The notes: generated by a model from the sequence alone, not told the origin. A stretch of DNA of 56,994 nt from Scybalenecus merdavium (GCA_018714405.1 DVNM01000033.1:1-56994), one strand, 5' to 3'. Positions 1 through 7,900 are shown, counted from the first letter of the stretch. Numbers and translations are program-made.

Positions 1-1
1 T

Positions 2-353
2 TGGTGGAGATGAGGGGAGTCGAACCCCTGTCCTGAAATCCGTCTGCAGGATTTTCTACGGGTGTATTCCGTCTTTTAGGATTCCCCTCGCCAAACGCCG
101 GCGGACAGGCTTTTGGTTACGGTATTCCCTATTGCATGACAAAGGGCGGAAAAAACCTTTGTTCACGGACGCCGCTAAACGACGCTCTCTTTCAGGCCGC
201 GGCGCTCCCGAAGAGAACGGCTGTGCACTTAGGCAGCAGCTAAAACTTTACTGTTTTTGTCAGTTAATTTTTAAGTTGCCGGTTGTTGAAGCGGTCTGGC
301 ACCGCTACCCGCTTACCCTGGGTCTTGACCCCAGTCGAAATCCTTTCATCCCC
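2..353 (-). ncRNA. ssrA: tmRNA (transfer-messenger RNA)
   Basis: This RNA rescues stalled ribosomes with SmpB and tags the nascent peptide for proteolysis. The 3' end is tRNA-like: a T-arm with GGTTCGACTCC and an encoded CCA at 4-2. The 5' GGGGATG (353-347) pairs with CATCTCC next to the CCA to give a 7 bp acceptor stem. The tag frame runs from 261 down to 232 with the stop at 229-231 and reads DKNSKVLAAA. The resume codon would be GAC, which is less common than GCA/GCN; an in-frame TAA lies shortly upstream. smpB lies directly upstream on the same strand, a common Firmicute arrangement. Confidence 0.96.
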
Positions 354-377
354 ATATAAGGCGCAAAAGCGCCGGAT

Positions 378-845
378 TTATGAATGAAAACGTTCTTTTA
401 TAGCGCGCTCAATGCTGCGCCGCGCGTCTTTGGCGGCAATGTCGGCGCGCTTGTCATAATTCTTTTTACCTTTGCAAAGCCCGATCTCCAGCTTTGCATA
501 AGAGCCGCGGATATACATGCGAAGCGGCACGGCCGTGTAACCCATCTGCCGCGTTTCGTCGAACAGGTGGCGAATTTCACGCTTGTGCAGCAGCAGCCTT
601 TTCGGCCGCATGGGGTCGCGGTTAAAAAGGTTGCCCTTTTCATACGGCGAGATATGCACGCCGCGGGCATACATTTCGCCGCCGTCAAAGCTGCACCAGC
701 TGTCTTTTAAATTCACACGGCTTTCGCGCACCGATTTGATCTCGGTACCGAAAAGCTCCAGGCCGGCTTCTACCGTTTCCAGCACAAAATAGTCGTGATA
801 CGCTTTTTTATTTTGCGCCACAACAGTGATCTTATTCTTATCCAA
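378..845 (-). CDS. smpB: SsrA-binding protein SmpB
   Basis: SmpB binds the tRNA-like domain of tmRNA and carries it to stalled ribosomes. The protein begins KNKITVVAQNKKAYHDYF and contains the family motifs GTEIKSVRESRVNLKDSW and HISPY, with a lysine-rich C-terminal tail ending in a helix (ARRSIERAIKERF). The length of 155 residues is typical. I chose the TTG at 845 because AAAGGGG lies 10 nt upstream. A GTG at 854 (158 residues) is possible but sits only about 1 nt from that ribosome-binding site. The gene follows recR by 16 nt and precedes tmRNA by 24 nt, with a small GGCGC hairpin between. Confidence 0.95.
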   Translation of the reverse strand: MDKNKITVVAQNKKAYHDYFVLETVEAGLELFGTEIKSVRESRVNLKDSWCSFDGGEMYARGVHISPYEKGNLFNRDPMRPKRLLLHKREIRHLFDETRQMGYTAVPLRMYIRGSYAKLEIGLCKGKKNYDKRADIAAKDARRSIERAIKERFHS

Positions 846-861
846 GCGTATCACGCCCCTT

Positions 862-1464
862 TCAGATGATATTTCTGCCTTCGATCGCGCGCAGAAGCGT
901 AAATTCGTCGGCATACTCCAAATCGGCGCCGACCGGCACACCGTAGGCAAGCCGCGACACCGTGATGCCCATTGGCTTGATGAGCCGCGCCAGATACATG
1001 GCCGTGGCTTCGCCCTCTGCCGTTGGGTTGGTGGCCAGAATGACCTCCTGCACCGTACCGTCGCCCAGGCGGGACAAAAGCTCTTTGATCTTGATCTGGT
1101 CCGGGCCGATGTTGTTCATTGGCGACATGACGCCGTGCAGCACATGGTAAAGGCCGTTGTACTCGTTGGTACGCTCAATGGCCACCACATCGCGCGGGTC
1201 TTCGACCACGCAAATAACGCTTTTATCGCGGCGCGCGTCCTGACAGATCGGGCAGAGCTCATCCTCACTGAAATTGCAGCAAACGGAGCACTGGTGGATC
1301 TTTTCCACGGCGTTTGTGATAGCGCCGGCAAATTCCTCGGCCTGCTGTTTTGTGAGCGAAAGCACATAATACGCCAGGCGCTGCGCCGTTTTATGGCCGA
1401 TGCCCGGCATGCGTTCAAACTGGTCGACCAATTTGGAAAGCGCCGTTAAATGGTAAGATGGCAT
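862..1464 (-). CDS. recR: Recombination protein RecR
   Basis: RecR acts with RecO and RecF to load RecA on gapped DNA. The 200-residue protein has the N-terminal helix-hairpin-helix region (RMPGIGHKTAQRLA, about 19-32), the zinc-binding cysteines around 59-74 (CSVCC and CPIC) and a Toprim domain (VVEDPRDVVAIE, then ATNPTAEGEATA). The length is that of the family. It lies in the dnaX-ybaB-recR cluster conserved in Firmicutes, 17 nt after ybaB, so co-transcription is likely. Confidence 0.97.
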   Translation of the reverse strand: MPSYHLTALSKLVDQFERMPGIGHKTAQRLAYYVLSLTKQQAEEFAGAITNAVEKIHQCSVCCNFSEDELCPICQDARRDKSVICVVEDPRDVVAIERTNEYNGLYHVLHGVMSPMNNIGPDQIKIKELLSRLGDGTVQEVILATNPTAEGEATAMYLARLIKPMGITVSRLAYGVPVGADLEYADEFTLLRAIEGRNII

Positions 1465-1481
1465 CTGGATTCCCCTTTGAA

Positions 1482-1826
1482 TTAAAGGCCGGGAATGTTC
1501 AGCCCGCCGGTGATGGCGCCCATTTCGCGCTCTTCTTCCTCATCGACCTGGCGCATCGCCTCGTTGAGCGCAGCCATCAGCATATCCTCCAGCATTTCCA
1601 CATCTTCCGGGTCCACGACCTCGGGATTGATGCCGATCGCCTTGATCTCGTGCTTGCCGTTTACGGTGACTTCGACCATACCGCCGCCGGCAGACGTGAC
1701 ATGCTCTTTTTCCTCAAGCTCTTTTTTCTTGGCTTCCATCTGTTCCTGCATTTTCTGTGCCTGACGGATCATGCCCTGCATGTTGCTGGGGCCGCCGCCC
1801 ATGCCCTGCGGTAACCTTGCTTTCAT
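1482..1826 (-). CDS. YbaB/EbfC family nucleoid-associated protein
   Basis: This is a small DNA-binding dimer, usually encoded between dnaX and recR. The 114-residue protein starts MKARLPQGMGG, has a coiled helix (IRQAQKMQEQMEAKKKELEE) and the conserved AGGGMVEVTVNGKHEIKAI strand region, then an acidic C-terminal helix. AGGAG lies 9 nt before the ATG at 1826; upstream in-frame starts lack such a site. Its precise cellular role is not settled in the family. Confidence 0.93.
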   Translation of the reverse strand: MKARLPQGMGGGPSNMQGMIRQAQKMQEQMEAKKKELEEKEHVTSAGGGMVEVTVNGKHEIKAIGINPEVVDPEDVEMLEDMLMAALNEAMRQVDEEEEREMGAITGGLNIPGL

Positions 1827-1839
1827 TGAAAACACTCCT

Positions 1840-3624
1840 TTATTCATCCACATGCAGATCGACATTGCCGCTGGCTCTGGCGATCAGATCCTCCAGCGGG
1901 TCGCGCTGCACTTTTTTTTCTTCTGCTTTTTTGAAAAAACCAATTTTGTAAGACCGGCCCGCTGCCGCAAGCACAGCCTGCTTCAAATTGCGCAGGTGGT
2001 TGTCGGTCTTGATAAAATTGCTGAACGACGGCGTGGGGCTGTCGATCAAAAAATAGTCGCCGCGCACATAGCCCTTGGAATTGGCCAAAACGCCGTAAAG
2101 CGCCTTATCCGTTTCAAAAATCTGATCAAGCAGCTCACCCCAGCGTGCAAACGGCACTGTACCGTCGCCATCCGGCTCTGCCCGGTTTACCGGCGGCTGC
2201 GCGGGAGCCTGCACCTGCGGCTGTGGTGATACGGCTGCAGGCTGCTGCACATCGGGCTGCCCCTGCACAGGCGGTGCGTCAGGCAGCGGCGTATTCTCCC
2301 ACGGGGGCAGATCATCGGGTGCCTGCTGCGTTTCAGGCTGTTCGGGCATTTGCGCCCGGATTTCCGGCGCCGGCGGATCATGTTCGGTCATTTCTTTTAT
2401 TTCAGCCGTTTCTTTTGGTGCAGACGTTGGCTGTACCGGCGGCTGTGCCGGCATCTCTTTCGGGACAAGGCCATGCTGCATGGCCAAAATCTGCTGTTCC
2501 AGCGCCGCCACACGCGTCAACAGCGCCTGTGCCCCCGTATCGAGCGCAGGACTGCACAGGCGGATAAACGTCATTTCTATTTCGGTTCTGGCGTTTGCGC
2601 CGCTTTTAATGGCAGTCAGTGTGTTTTGCAGAACATCCAGACAGTTCAGCAGCGACTCAGCCGTAAACGCCTTGGCGCCCGCCTCCAGCCGGCTGTATTC
2701 TTCCGGTGCAACAACAATCAGGGAACGGCCGGAGCGCACCGTTTTCGTAACCAGCAGATTGCGAAAATGCCCGATCAGCTCGCCGCAGAGGCGCTCCAGG
2801 TCATAAGAGTTGGCGTAAAGCGACGAAATGCAGTCCAGCGCCGCAGCCGCATCCTGCTTCTGCACCGCCTCGGAAAGCGTGTAAAGCGCGTCATTGCCGG
2901 CAAGACCAGCCGTTTCGGCAACCAACTGTGCCGTTACGCGTTCGCCCTTGCCGGCGCACTGGTCAAGGATAGACAGGCCGTCGCGCAGCGCACCGTCGGC
3001 CAGACGGGCGATCAGCATGGCTGCATCGTCCTCCAGCACAAACTGCTCCTGCGCAGCAACATCCTGCAGACGGCGGCACATCGTTTCGGGCTGGATGCGC
3101 TTAAAATCAAAACGCTGGCAGCGCGAAAGGATCGTGGCCGGCAGCTTGTGCACCTCGGTCGTGGCCAAGATAAAAATGACGTGTGCCGGCGGCTCCTCGA
3201 GCGTTTTGAGAAGCGCGTTGAACGCGCCGGTCGAGAGCATGTGCACCTCGTCGATGATATACACTTTGTACTTACAGCGCGCCGGGGTGTAATTGACCTC
3301 TTCGCGCAGGTCGCGGATGTCGTTGACACTGTTGTTGGAAGCGGCGTCGATCTCCACCACGTCGAACAAAGAGCCGTCGTCAATGCCGCGGCAGACTTCA
3401 CATTCGCCGCACGGTTCACCGCCCTGACTGTTTTCACAGTTGACGGCCTTGGCCAGAATTTTGGCGCAGGTCGTTTTGCCGGTCCCGCGCGACCCGGTAA
3501 ACAAATAGGCGTGCGAAACACGGTTTTCACGCAACTCATGCAGCAGCGTTTTCGTGACATGATCCTGCCCATAAACATCGGCAAACCGCTTGGGGCGGTA
3601 TTTGCGGTAAAGGACCTGATACAT
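1840..3624 (-). CDS. dnaX: DNA polymerase III subunit gamma/tau
   Basis: This is the clamp-loader ATPase of the replicative polymerase. The N-terminal AAA+ module carries Walker A GSRGTGKT (about 44-51), four zinc-module cysteines (C63, C72, C75, C78), the Walker B/DExx segment YIIDEVHML and sensor 1 ILATTE. A proline/glutamine-rich linker (about 400-480) precedes a short C-terminal domain. The 594-residue length fits a Firmicute tau-like form. The ATG at 3624 has GGAGG 8 nt upstream, and dnaX lies just downstream of the SRP RNA gene. I did not recognise a ribosomal frameshift site that would make a short gamma form. Confidence 0.97.
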   Translation of the reverse strand: MYQVLYRKYRPKRFADVYGQDHVTKTLLHELRENRVSHAYLFTGSRGTGKTTCAKILAKAVNCENSQGGEPCGECEVCRGIDDGSLFDVVEIDAASNNSVNDIRDLREEVNYTPARCKYKVYIIDEVHMLSTGAFNALLKTLEEPPAHVIFILATTEVHKLPATILSRCQRFDFKRIQPETMCRRLQDVAAQEQFVLEDDAAMLIARLADGALRDGLSILDQCAGKGERVTAQLVAETAGLAGNDALYTLSEAVQKQDAAAALDCISSLYANSYDLERLCGELIGHFRNLLVTKTVRSGRSLIVVAPEEYSRLEAGAKAFTAESLLNCLDVLQNTLTAIKSGANARTEIEMTFIRLCSPALDTGAQALLTRVAALEQQILAMQHGLVPKEMPAQPPVQPTSAPKETAEIKEMTEHDPPAPEIRAQMPEQPETQQAPDDLPPWENTPLPDAPPVQGQPDVQQPAAVSPQPQVQAPAQPPVNRAEPDGDGTVPFARWGELLDQIFETDKALYGVLANSKGYVRGDYFLIDSPTPSFSNFIKTDNHLRNLKQAVLAAAGRSYKIGFFKKAEEKKVQRDPLEDLIARASGNVDLHVDE

Positions 3625-3654
3625 TTTCGCACCTCCTAAAACAAAACAAGGCAC

Positions 3655-3797
3655 GGGCCCTTATTTCATGTCGTAGCGTACAGACTTGTCTGCGGCGCAC
3701 AGAATAATCCACTTATTGCTGCTCGGTTCCCCGCCTGACAAGGTTCGTAGCATCCCGTCGCACAGGGCCCATACGCTACGATATAAAATAAGGGCAT
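3655..3797 (-). ncRNA. ffs: Signal recognition particle RNA (4.5S/scRNA type)
   Basis: SRP RNA works with Ffh in co-translational membrane targeting. Read on the minus strand, the apical domain shows GTCAGGCGGGGAACCGAGCA followed by GCAATAAG, close to the bacterial SRP consensus. Long complementary arms enclose it: CTTATTTTATATCGTAGCGT on the 5' side pairs with ACGCTACGACATGAAATAAG on the 3' side. The ends are inferred from this stem. It sits between a flavin reductase-like gene and dnaX. Confidence 0.9.
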
Positions 3798-3816
3798 CCC
3801 TGCCTTTGCAGATAGT

Positions 3817-3845
3817 ATTATACACTATCCTTACTCTGAAATCAA
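3817..3845 (-). promoter_or_regulatory. Sigma-A promoter of the SRP RNA
   Basis: The -35 TTGATT (3845-3840) and -10 TATAAT (3822-3817) are separated by 17 bp, directly upstream of the SRP RNA. The promoter overlaps the last codons of the preceding gene, whose stop is at 3831. Confidence 0.85.
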
Positions 3846-4331
3846 CACTTTTTCGATCGCACCGTAATAGATGTAATGGAAATCACCGGCGGCGTAATTG
3901 TGCATGATGCCGGGCTCCAGAAATCCATCCGGATCAAACCGGCCGACCGCCATTTTTTTGCAAACGAGCACCAGTCTTGCCTGCGCAAAATACGGCGCTT
4001 TTTCATCAAAAACCGGCACAAGACCCGTTTCGGCCGCCTTGTCAACATCGCGCCCGGAATGCGCGCCGCAGAAAGACAGCGCCTTCTTTTCGCTTTCCGG
4101 ATAAAAGCTGAGCGTGAAATAATCGTTGGCGTCCAAAAATTCTTTTGTAAAGCGCTGGGGACGGATGTAGACCGTGGCCACATCTTTGCCCCAAAGCTCG
4201 CCGAGCGCACCCCAGCTGACGGTCATGGTGTTATACCCCTTCGCCGTGCCGGCCGTCACAAGACCCCAGTCGTCTGCGATCAGGGAGACGGCGTTTTCTT
4301 TGATATCTTTAACAGAAATTTCTTTAAGCAT
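3831..4331 (-). CDS. Flavin reductase-like domain protein
   Basis: This 166-residue protein looks like a member of the flavin reductase-like, FMN-binding split-barrel family. Supporting segments are TAGTAKGYNTMTVSWGALGELW, where TMTVSWG matches the usual flavin-contacting region, IRPQRFTKEF and FTLSFYPESEKKALSFCGAHSGRD. The start at 4331 has GAGGTG upstream and its own promoter. The substrate is unknown. It follows the rplL terminator, where rpoB would be expected. Confidence 0.8.
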   Translation of the reverse strand: MLKEISVKDIKENAVSLIADDWGLVTAGTAKGYNTMTVSWGALGELWGKDVATVYIRPQRFTKEFLDANDYFTLSFYPESEKKALSFCGAHSGRDVDKAAETGLVPVFDEKAPYFAQARLVLVCKKMAVGRFDPDGFLEPGIMHNYAAGDFHYIYYGAIEKVLISE

Positions 4332-4350
4332 GAAAAACACCTCTGTCATT

Positions 4351-4379
4351 ATTATACCAACACAGGAAAAATTATGCAA
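4351..4379 (-). promoter_or_regulatory. Promoter of the flavin reductase-like gene
   Basis: TTGCAT (4379-4374) and TATAAT (4356-4351) with 17 bp between, in an extended TGG-TATAAT context, 20 nt before the start codon. Confidence 0.75.
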
Positions 4380-4403
4380 GCTCTTTCGGCTGTGCAAAAA
4401 AGC

Positions 4404-4437
4404 AAAGAAAAAAGCAGACAGCCAAATGGCTGTCTGC
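4404..4437 (-). terminator. Rho-independent terminator after rplL
   Basis: A perfect stem, GCAGACAGCC / GGCTGTCTGC, is followed on the minus strand by TTTTTTCTTT. It closes the rplJL transcript before the flavin reductase-like gene. Confidence 0.9.
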
Positions 4438-4453
4438 AATCATGGAAATGAAC

Positions 4454-4831
4454 TTATTTGATTTCGACCTGGCCGCCGGCAGCTTCGATCTTCGATTTGA
4501 TCTCTTCGGCAGCGTCTTTGGCAACAGCCTCTTTGATCGGAGCCGGAGCGCCGTCCACAAGGGCTTTTGCTTCTTTCAGGCCAAGACCGGTAACTTCGCG
4601 GACAGCCTTGATCACGGCGATCTTGTTGCCGCCGTCGCTGGCCAGGATCACGTCGAACTCGGTCTTTTCTTCCGCAGCAGCGGCACCGCCGTCAGCCGGT
4701 GCGGCAACAGCAACAGCCGCAGCAGCGCTGACGCCGAATTCCTCTTCTACTGCAGAAACAAGCTCGGACAGTTCAAGAACGGTAAGGGTTTTCAGTTCTT
4801 CTACGATATTGGTAACTTTCTCGGATGCCAT
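4454..4831 (-). CDS. rplL: 50S ribosomal protein L7/L12
   Basis: This is the stalk protein that recruits translation factors. The 125-residue protein has an N-terminal dimerisation helix (VTNIVEELKTLTVLELSELV), an alanine-rich hinge and the C-terminal domain (KTEFDVILASDG, KIAVIKAVREVTGLGLKEAK, ending GGQVEIK). GGAGG precedes the ATG at 4831. It is co-transcribed with rplJ, 33 nt upstream, and followed by a strong terminator. Confidence 0.98.
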   Translation of the reverse strand: MASEKVTNIVEELKTLTVLELSELVSAVEEEFGVSAAAAVAVAAPADGGAAAAEEKTEFDVILASDGGNKIAVIKAVREVTGLGLKEAKALVDGAPAPIKEAVAKDAAEEIKSKIEAAGGQVEIK

Positions 4832-4864
4832 TGTATTTTCCTCCAATTCAAAATTTCATTTAAA

Positions 4865-5431
4865 TTATTCTGCTGTTTCTTCAGCTGCCGGAGCTTCGGC
4901 GGCTGCTTCCTCAGCGGCGGGTGCTTCGTCAGAAGCTTCATTTTTCTTGTCAACGATAGCCTGTACCGCACGGGCAAAGGCAGCGATCGGTGCATTGAAC
5001 ACACTGCAGACCGTGGCGAGAAGTACTTCTCTGGACGGCAGCTTGGCAAGGGCTGTGATTTTTTCGAGGCCGATGACCTCACCATCAAGATAACCGCTCT
5101 TGATGCTGAATGCGTCGTGCTGATCCGCAAACTTCTGCAGAATGCGGGCGGCGGCAACATAATCTTCCGGGCTGGTCGCGATGGCCGTTGTACCTTCCAG
5201 AACGGAATCCAGACCGTCCAGGCCGGCATCGTCGGCAGCGCGCTTCAAAATCGTGTTCTTTACAACGGTGTACTCCACACCGGCTTCACGAAGCTCTTTA
5301 CGAAGCGCCGTATCGTCGATTACGTTGATGCCCTTATAGTCAACAACTACGCCAGCAACCGAAGACTTGATTCTCTCGCTGAGATCGGCAACCTGCTGTT
5401 TTTTTCTTTCGAGAACTGCTGCGCTGGGCAT
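4865..5431 (-). CDS. rplJ: 50S ribosomal protein L10
   Basis: L10 anchors L7/L12 dimers to the ribosome and usually represses its own mRNA. The 188-residue protein has VVVDYKGINVIDDTALRKEL and YTVVKNTILKRA, then a C-terminal helix for L12 binding. An acidic, alanine/glutamate-rich tail (EAPAAEEAAAEAPAAEETAE) is an extra extension. GGAGGTG precedes the ATG at 5431. Translation follows an L10 leader containing a terminator hairpin. Confidence 0.97.
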   Translation of the reverse strand: MPSAAVLERKKQQVADLSERIKSSVAGVVVDYKGINVIDDTALRKELREAGVEYTVVKNTILKRAADDAGLDGLDSVLEGTTAIATSPEDYVAAARILQKFADQHDAFSIKSGYLDGEVIGLEKITALAKLPSREVLLATVCSVFNAPIAAFARAVQAIVDKKNEASDEAPAAEEAAAEAPAAEETAE

Positions 5432-5439
5432 TCGGTTCA

Positions 5440-5606
5440 CCTCCATAAGTATTTGCCGCAAAAGCGGACTTTTGGCTGTTTCAAAACAAAGAAAGGTGCA
5501 TTCCATGAGGAATGCACCGTAAACATAGCAACAAAATGTTTGGTATGCTCATTCCTCGGCAGGCGGTAAAACTTATGCACGGGGCACCTGCTGTCTTTGG
5601 CTGAAC
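5440..5606 (-). promoter_or_regulatory. Ribosomal protein L10 leader
   Basis: The leader contains segments typical of L10-leader RNAs: CAGCCAAAGACAGCAGGTGC, TTTACCGCCTGCCGAGGAAT and a kink-turn-like region. It lies between the rplJ promoter and the L10 start. In the family, L10 or the L10-L12 complex binds the leader to regulate expression. A terminator hairpin at 5495-5518 suggests control by attenuation. The ends are approximate. Confidence 0.85.
5481..5518 (-). terminator. Attenuator hairpin in the L10 leader
   Basis: The stem GGTGCATTCC / GGAATGCACC is followed by TTTCTTTGTTTT on the minus strand, about 50 nt before the L10 start codon. It is an intrinsic terminator inside the leader. 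Confidence 0.8.
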
Positions 5607-5615
5607 AGCGACTGT

Positions 5616-5644
5616 ATTTTAGCACAAGCCGGGCGGCTTGTCAA
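5616..5644 (-). promoter_or_regulatory. Promoter of rplJ-rplL
   Basis: TTGACA (5644-5639) and TAAAAT (5621-5616) with a 17 bp spacer. The -35 and spacer contain a perfect inverted repeat, ACAAGCC-GCCC-GGCTTGT. Confidence 0.85.
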
Positions 5645-5653
5645 TACCTGAAA

Positions 5654-6346
5654 TCAAACGCCGAACTTGGACGGGTTGACGCGCACGCCGGGGCCCATGG
5701 TGCTGGCAACGGCAATGGAGCGCAGATACTGACCCTTGGCGGCAGCCGGCTTTGCCTTTACGATGGCGCCAAGCAGCGTGTTGAAGTTTTCAAGCAGCTT
5801 CTCCGTGCCGAACGAAGCCTTGCCGATCGGGCAGTGAATGATGTTTGTTTTGTCCAGACGGTATTCGATTTTACCGGCTTTCGCCTCCTGCACGGCCTTG
5901 GCAACGTCCATGGTGACGGTGCCGGCTTTCGGAGACGGCATCAGGCCGCGGGGGCCGAGGATCTTACCGAGACGGCCGACAAAGCCCATCATGTCGGGGC
6001 TGGCGACAGCCACGTCGAATTCCATCCAGCCGCCCTGGATCTTGGCGACCAGGTCTGCATCGCCCACGATGTCGGCGCCGGCCTCTTCAGCGGCCTTGGC
6101 CAGATCGCCCTTGGCAAACACAGCCACGCGCACATCTTTACCCGTGCCGTTCGGCAGAACAACAGCGCCGCGGACCTGCTGGTCAGCATGGCGGGAGTCT
6201 ACGCCGAGGCGGATGTGTGCTTCGATGGTTTCGTCAAACTTTGCGGTAGCCGTTTTCACTGCAAGGGAAAGGGCCTCTTCCGCATCATATAAATTGGCGC
6301 GGTCGATCAGTTTTGCGCCTTCAACATATTTCTTTCCGTGTTTCAT
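5654..6346 (-). CDS. rplA: 50S ribosomal protein L1
   Basis: L1 forms the mobile stalk at the ribosomal E site. The 230-residue protein shows FDETIEAHIRLGVD, GTGKDVRVAVFAKG, the segment GLMPSPKAGTVT and C-terminal IEYRLDKTNIIHCPIGK. The length is typical. GGAGG lies upstream of the ATG at 6346, and the gene follows rplK by 55 nt. Confidence 0.98.
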   Translation of the reverse strand: MKHGKKYVEGAKLIDRANLYDAEEALSLAVKTATAKFDETIEAHIRLGVDSRHADQQVRGAVVLPNGTGKDVRVAVFAKGDLAKAAEEAGADIVGDADLVAKIQGGWMEFDVAVASPDMMGFVGRLGKILGPRGLMPSPKAGTVTMDVAKAVQEAKAGKIEYRLDKTNIIHCPIGKASFGTEKLLENFNTLLGAIVKAKPAAAKGQYLRSIAVASTMGPGVRVNPSKFGV

Positions 6347-6401
6347 AACTCATTTCCTCCCAGATATGTGGTTTAACGGATCTTTCCTCCCACTCGGGGA
6401 A

Positions 6402-6827
6402 TTATTCCTCAACTTCTACGCCCATGCTTCTGGCGGTGCCGGCGACCATAGACATGGCTGCCTCAAGGCTTGCCGCGTTCAAGTCGGGCATTTTTGTTTC
6501 AGCGATCTTCTGCACCTGCTCTTTGGTGAGCTTGGCAACTTTGTTCTTGTTCGGAACACCGGAAGCCTTTTCGATGCCGCATGCTTTTTTGATGAGCACG
6601 GCAGCCGGCGGCGTTTTGGTGACAAAAGTGAACGAACGATCCTCAAAAACCGTGATCACAACGGGAATGATAAGACCGGCGTCATTCTTTGTTCTTTCGT
6701 TGAACTCTTTGGTGAACGCCATGATGTTTACGCCGTGCTGGCCAAGCGCCGGGCCAACGGGCGGTGCCGGCGTGGCTTTGCCGGCCGGGATCTGAAGCTT
6801 AATTAAGCCTACTACCTTCTGAGCCAT
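6402..6827 (-). CDS. rplK: 50S ribosomal protein L11
   Basis: L11 is part of the GTPase-associated centre and the target site region of thiopeptides. The 141-residue protein has the canonical opening VVGLIKLQIPAGKATPAPP, then GPALGQHGVNIMAFTKEFN, and ends in the rRNA-binding domain (AGTARSMGVEVEE). The order nusG-rplK-rplA is the conserved bacterial one. Confidence 0.98.
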   Translation of the reverse strand: MAQKVVGLIKLQIPAGKATPAPPVGPALGQHGVNIMAFTKEFNERTKNDAGLIIPVVITVFEDRSFTFVTKTPPAAVLIKKACGIEKASGVPNKNKVAKLTKEQVQKIAETKMPDLNAASLEAAMSMVAGTARSMGVEVEE

Positions 6828-6920
6828 ATAAATTTCCTCCTAAAATGTGGTCATTGGCGGGACGAACCCTCCCACGCACCGCAAAGCGGTGATAAAAGCA
6901 GCACGCTGCTTATTACCGAA

Positions 6921-7448
6921 TTATTCTTTGACCTTTTCAAGCTGGTCAAGCTCAAACTCCACGCGCGTTTCACGGCCGAACATGGACACCGTGACCTGCA
7001 CGCTGTTTTTGGCGGCGTCGATCTCGTTGACGACACCGGAGAAGCCCTCCAGCGGGCCGGAGATGACGTTGACCGAATCGCCGACGGCATAGGGCACTTT
7101 GACGTTGACCTTTTCAACGCCGAGCGCCTTGACCTCTTCCTCGGTCAGGGCAACGGGGTTGCTTTCAGGGCCGACAAAACCGGTGCAGCCCCTGGTGTTG
7201 CGCACGACATACCAGGAATCGTCCGTAATGATCATTTTAACAAGCACATAGCCGGGGAACACCTTGCGTTCCACTTCTTTTTTGGTGCCGTCCTCTTTGA
7301 TCTCCACGACCTTTTCCGTCGGGATCGTGACCTCTTGGATCAGATCCTGCATGCCGCGGTTTTCAACCACCGTTTCAATGTTGCTGGCCACCTTGTTTTC
7401 ATAGCCGGAAAACGTGTGCACAACATACCATTTTGCTTCTTCTTCCAT
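6921..7448 (-). CDS. nusG: Transcription termination/antitermination protein NusG
   Basis: NusG couples RNA polymerase to pausing, termination and translation. The 175-residue protein has the NGN domain (KWYVVHTFSGYENKVASNIE, then KVFPGYVLVKMI and TRGCTGFVG) and a C-terminal KOW domain (VGDSVNVISGPLEGFSGVV). The length is typical. It starts 11 nt after secE. Confidence 0.98.
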   Translation of the reverse strand: MEEEAKWYVVHTFSGYENKVASNIETVVENRGMQDLIQEVTIPTEKVVEIKEDGTKKEVERKVFPGYVLVKMIITDDSWYVVRNTRGCTGFVGPESNPVALTEEEVKALGVEKVNVKVPYAVGDSVNVISGPLEGFSGVVNEIDAAKNSVQVTVSMFGRETRVEFELDQLEKVKE

Positions 7449-7459
7449 CAGGAGCCTCC

Positions 7460-7885
7460 TTATTCGGCTGCTGTCGTGTCAGACGCTGCTGTCGTGTCGT
7501 CCGCTGCTGTCGTATCGTCTGCAGCTGCGGTCGTATCCGCTTCAGCCTCGGTGGTGTCAGACGTATCCTCGCTGACCGTATCGGAAACGGAAGTGTTGTC
7601 CGAAAGGCTCTTCAAGCCGCGCATGCCGAGCGAAAGGACACTGTCCACAGCGTAAATCGCCACGCCGGCAATGATCACAACGATCAAAACGACCAAAGCG
7701 TTTTTGAGCGTTTCTTTGGCGCCGGGCCAAACGACTTTTTTGCCCTCCGATCGCACGCTCTTGAAGAAAGAACCAATGGATTTAAACGGATTCTTTTTTT
7801 CCTTTCCGTCTTTGCCGGCTTTTTTCTTCGGTGCTTCTGCTTTTACATCGGCTTTTTTGGACGGAGTCTTTTTTTCATTTGCCAT
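7460..7885 (-). CDS. secE: Preprotein translocase subunit SecE with long acidic tail
   Basis: SecE clamps SecY in the translocon. The core family region is FKSVRSEGKKVVWPGAKET (about 41-59), followed by a single membrane helix (about 63-83). At 141 residues it is roughly twice a one-helix Firmicute SecE. It has a lysine-rich N-terminal extension and a 45-residue C-terminal tail of threonine, alanine, aspartate and serine with repeated DDTTAA units, which should face outside. The identity is firm; the tail's role is unknown. Confidence 0.93.
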   Translation of the reverse strand: MANEKKTPSKKADVKAEAPKKKAGKDGKEKKNPFKSIGSFFKSVRSEGKKVVWPGAKETLKNALVVLIVVIIAGVAIYAVDSVLSLGMRGLKSLSDNTSVSDTVSEDTSDTTEAEADTTAAADDTTAADDTTAASDTTAAE

Positions 7886-7900
7886 TTTTTCGGGCCTCCG

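Noticed and set aside
2350..3639. A 429-residue open frame opposite dnaX
   Set aside because: Antisense to a well-supported essential gene and without domain features.
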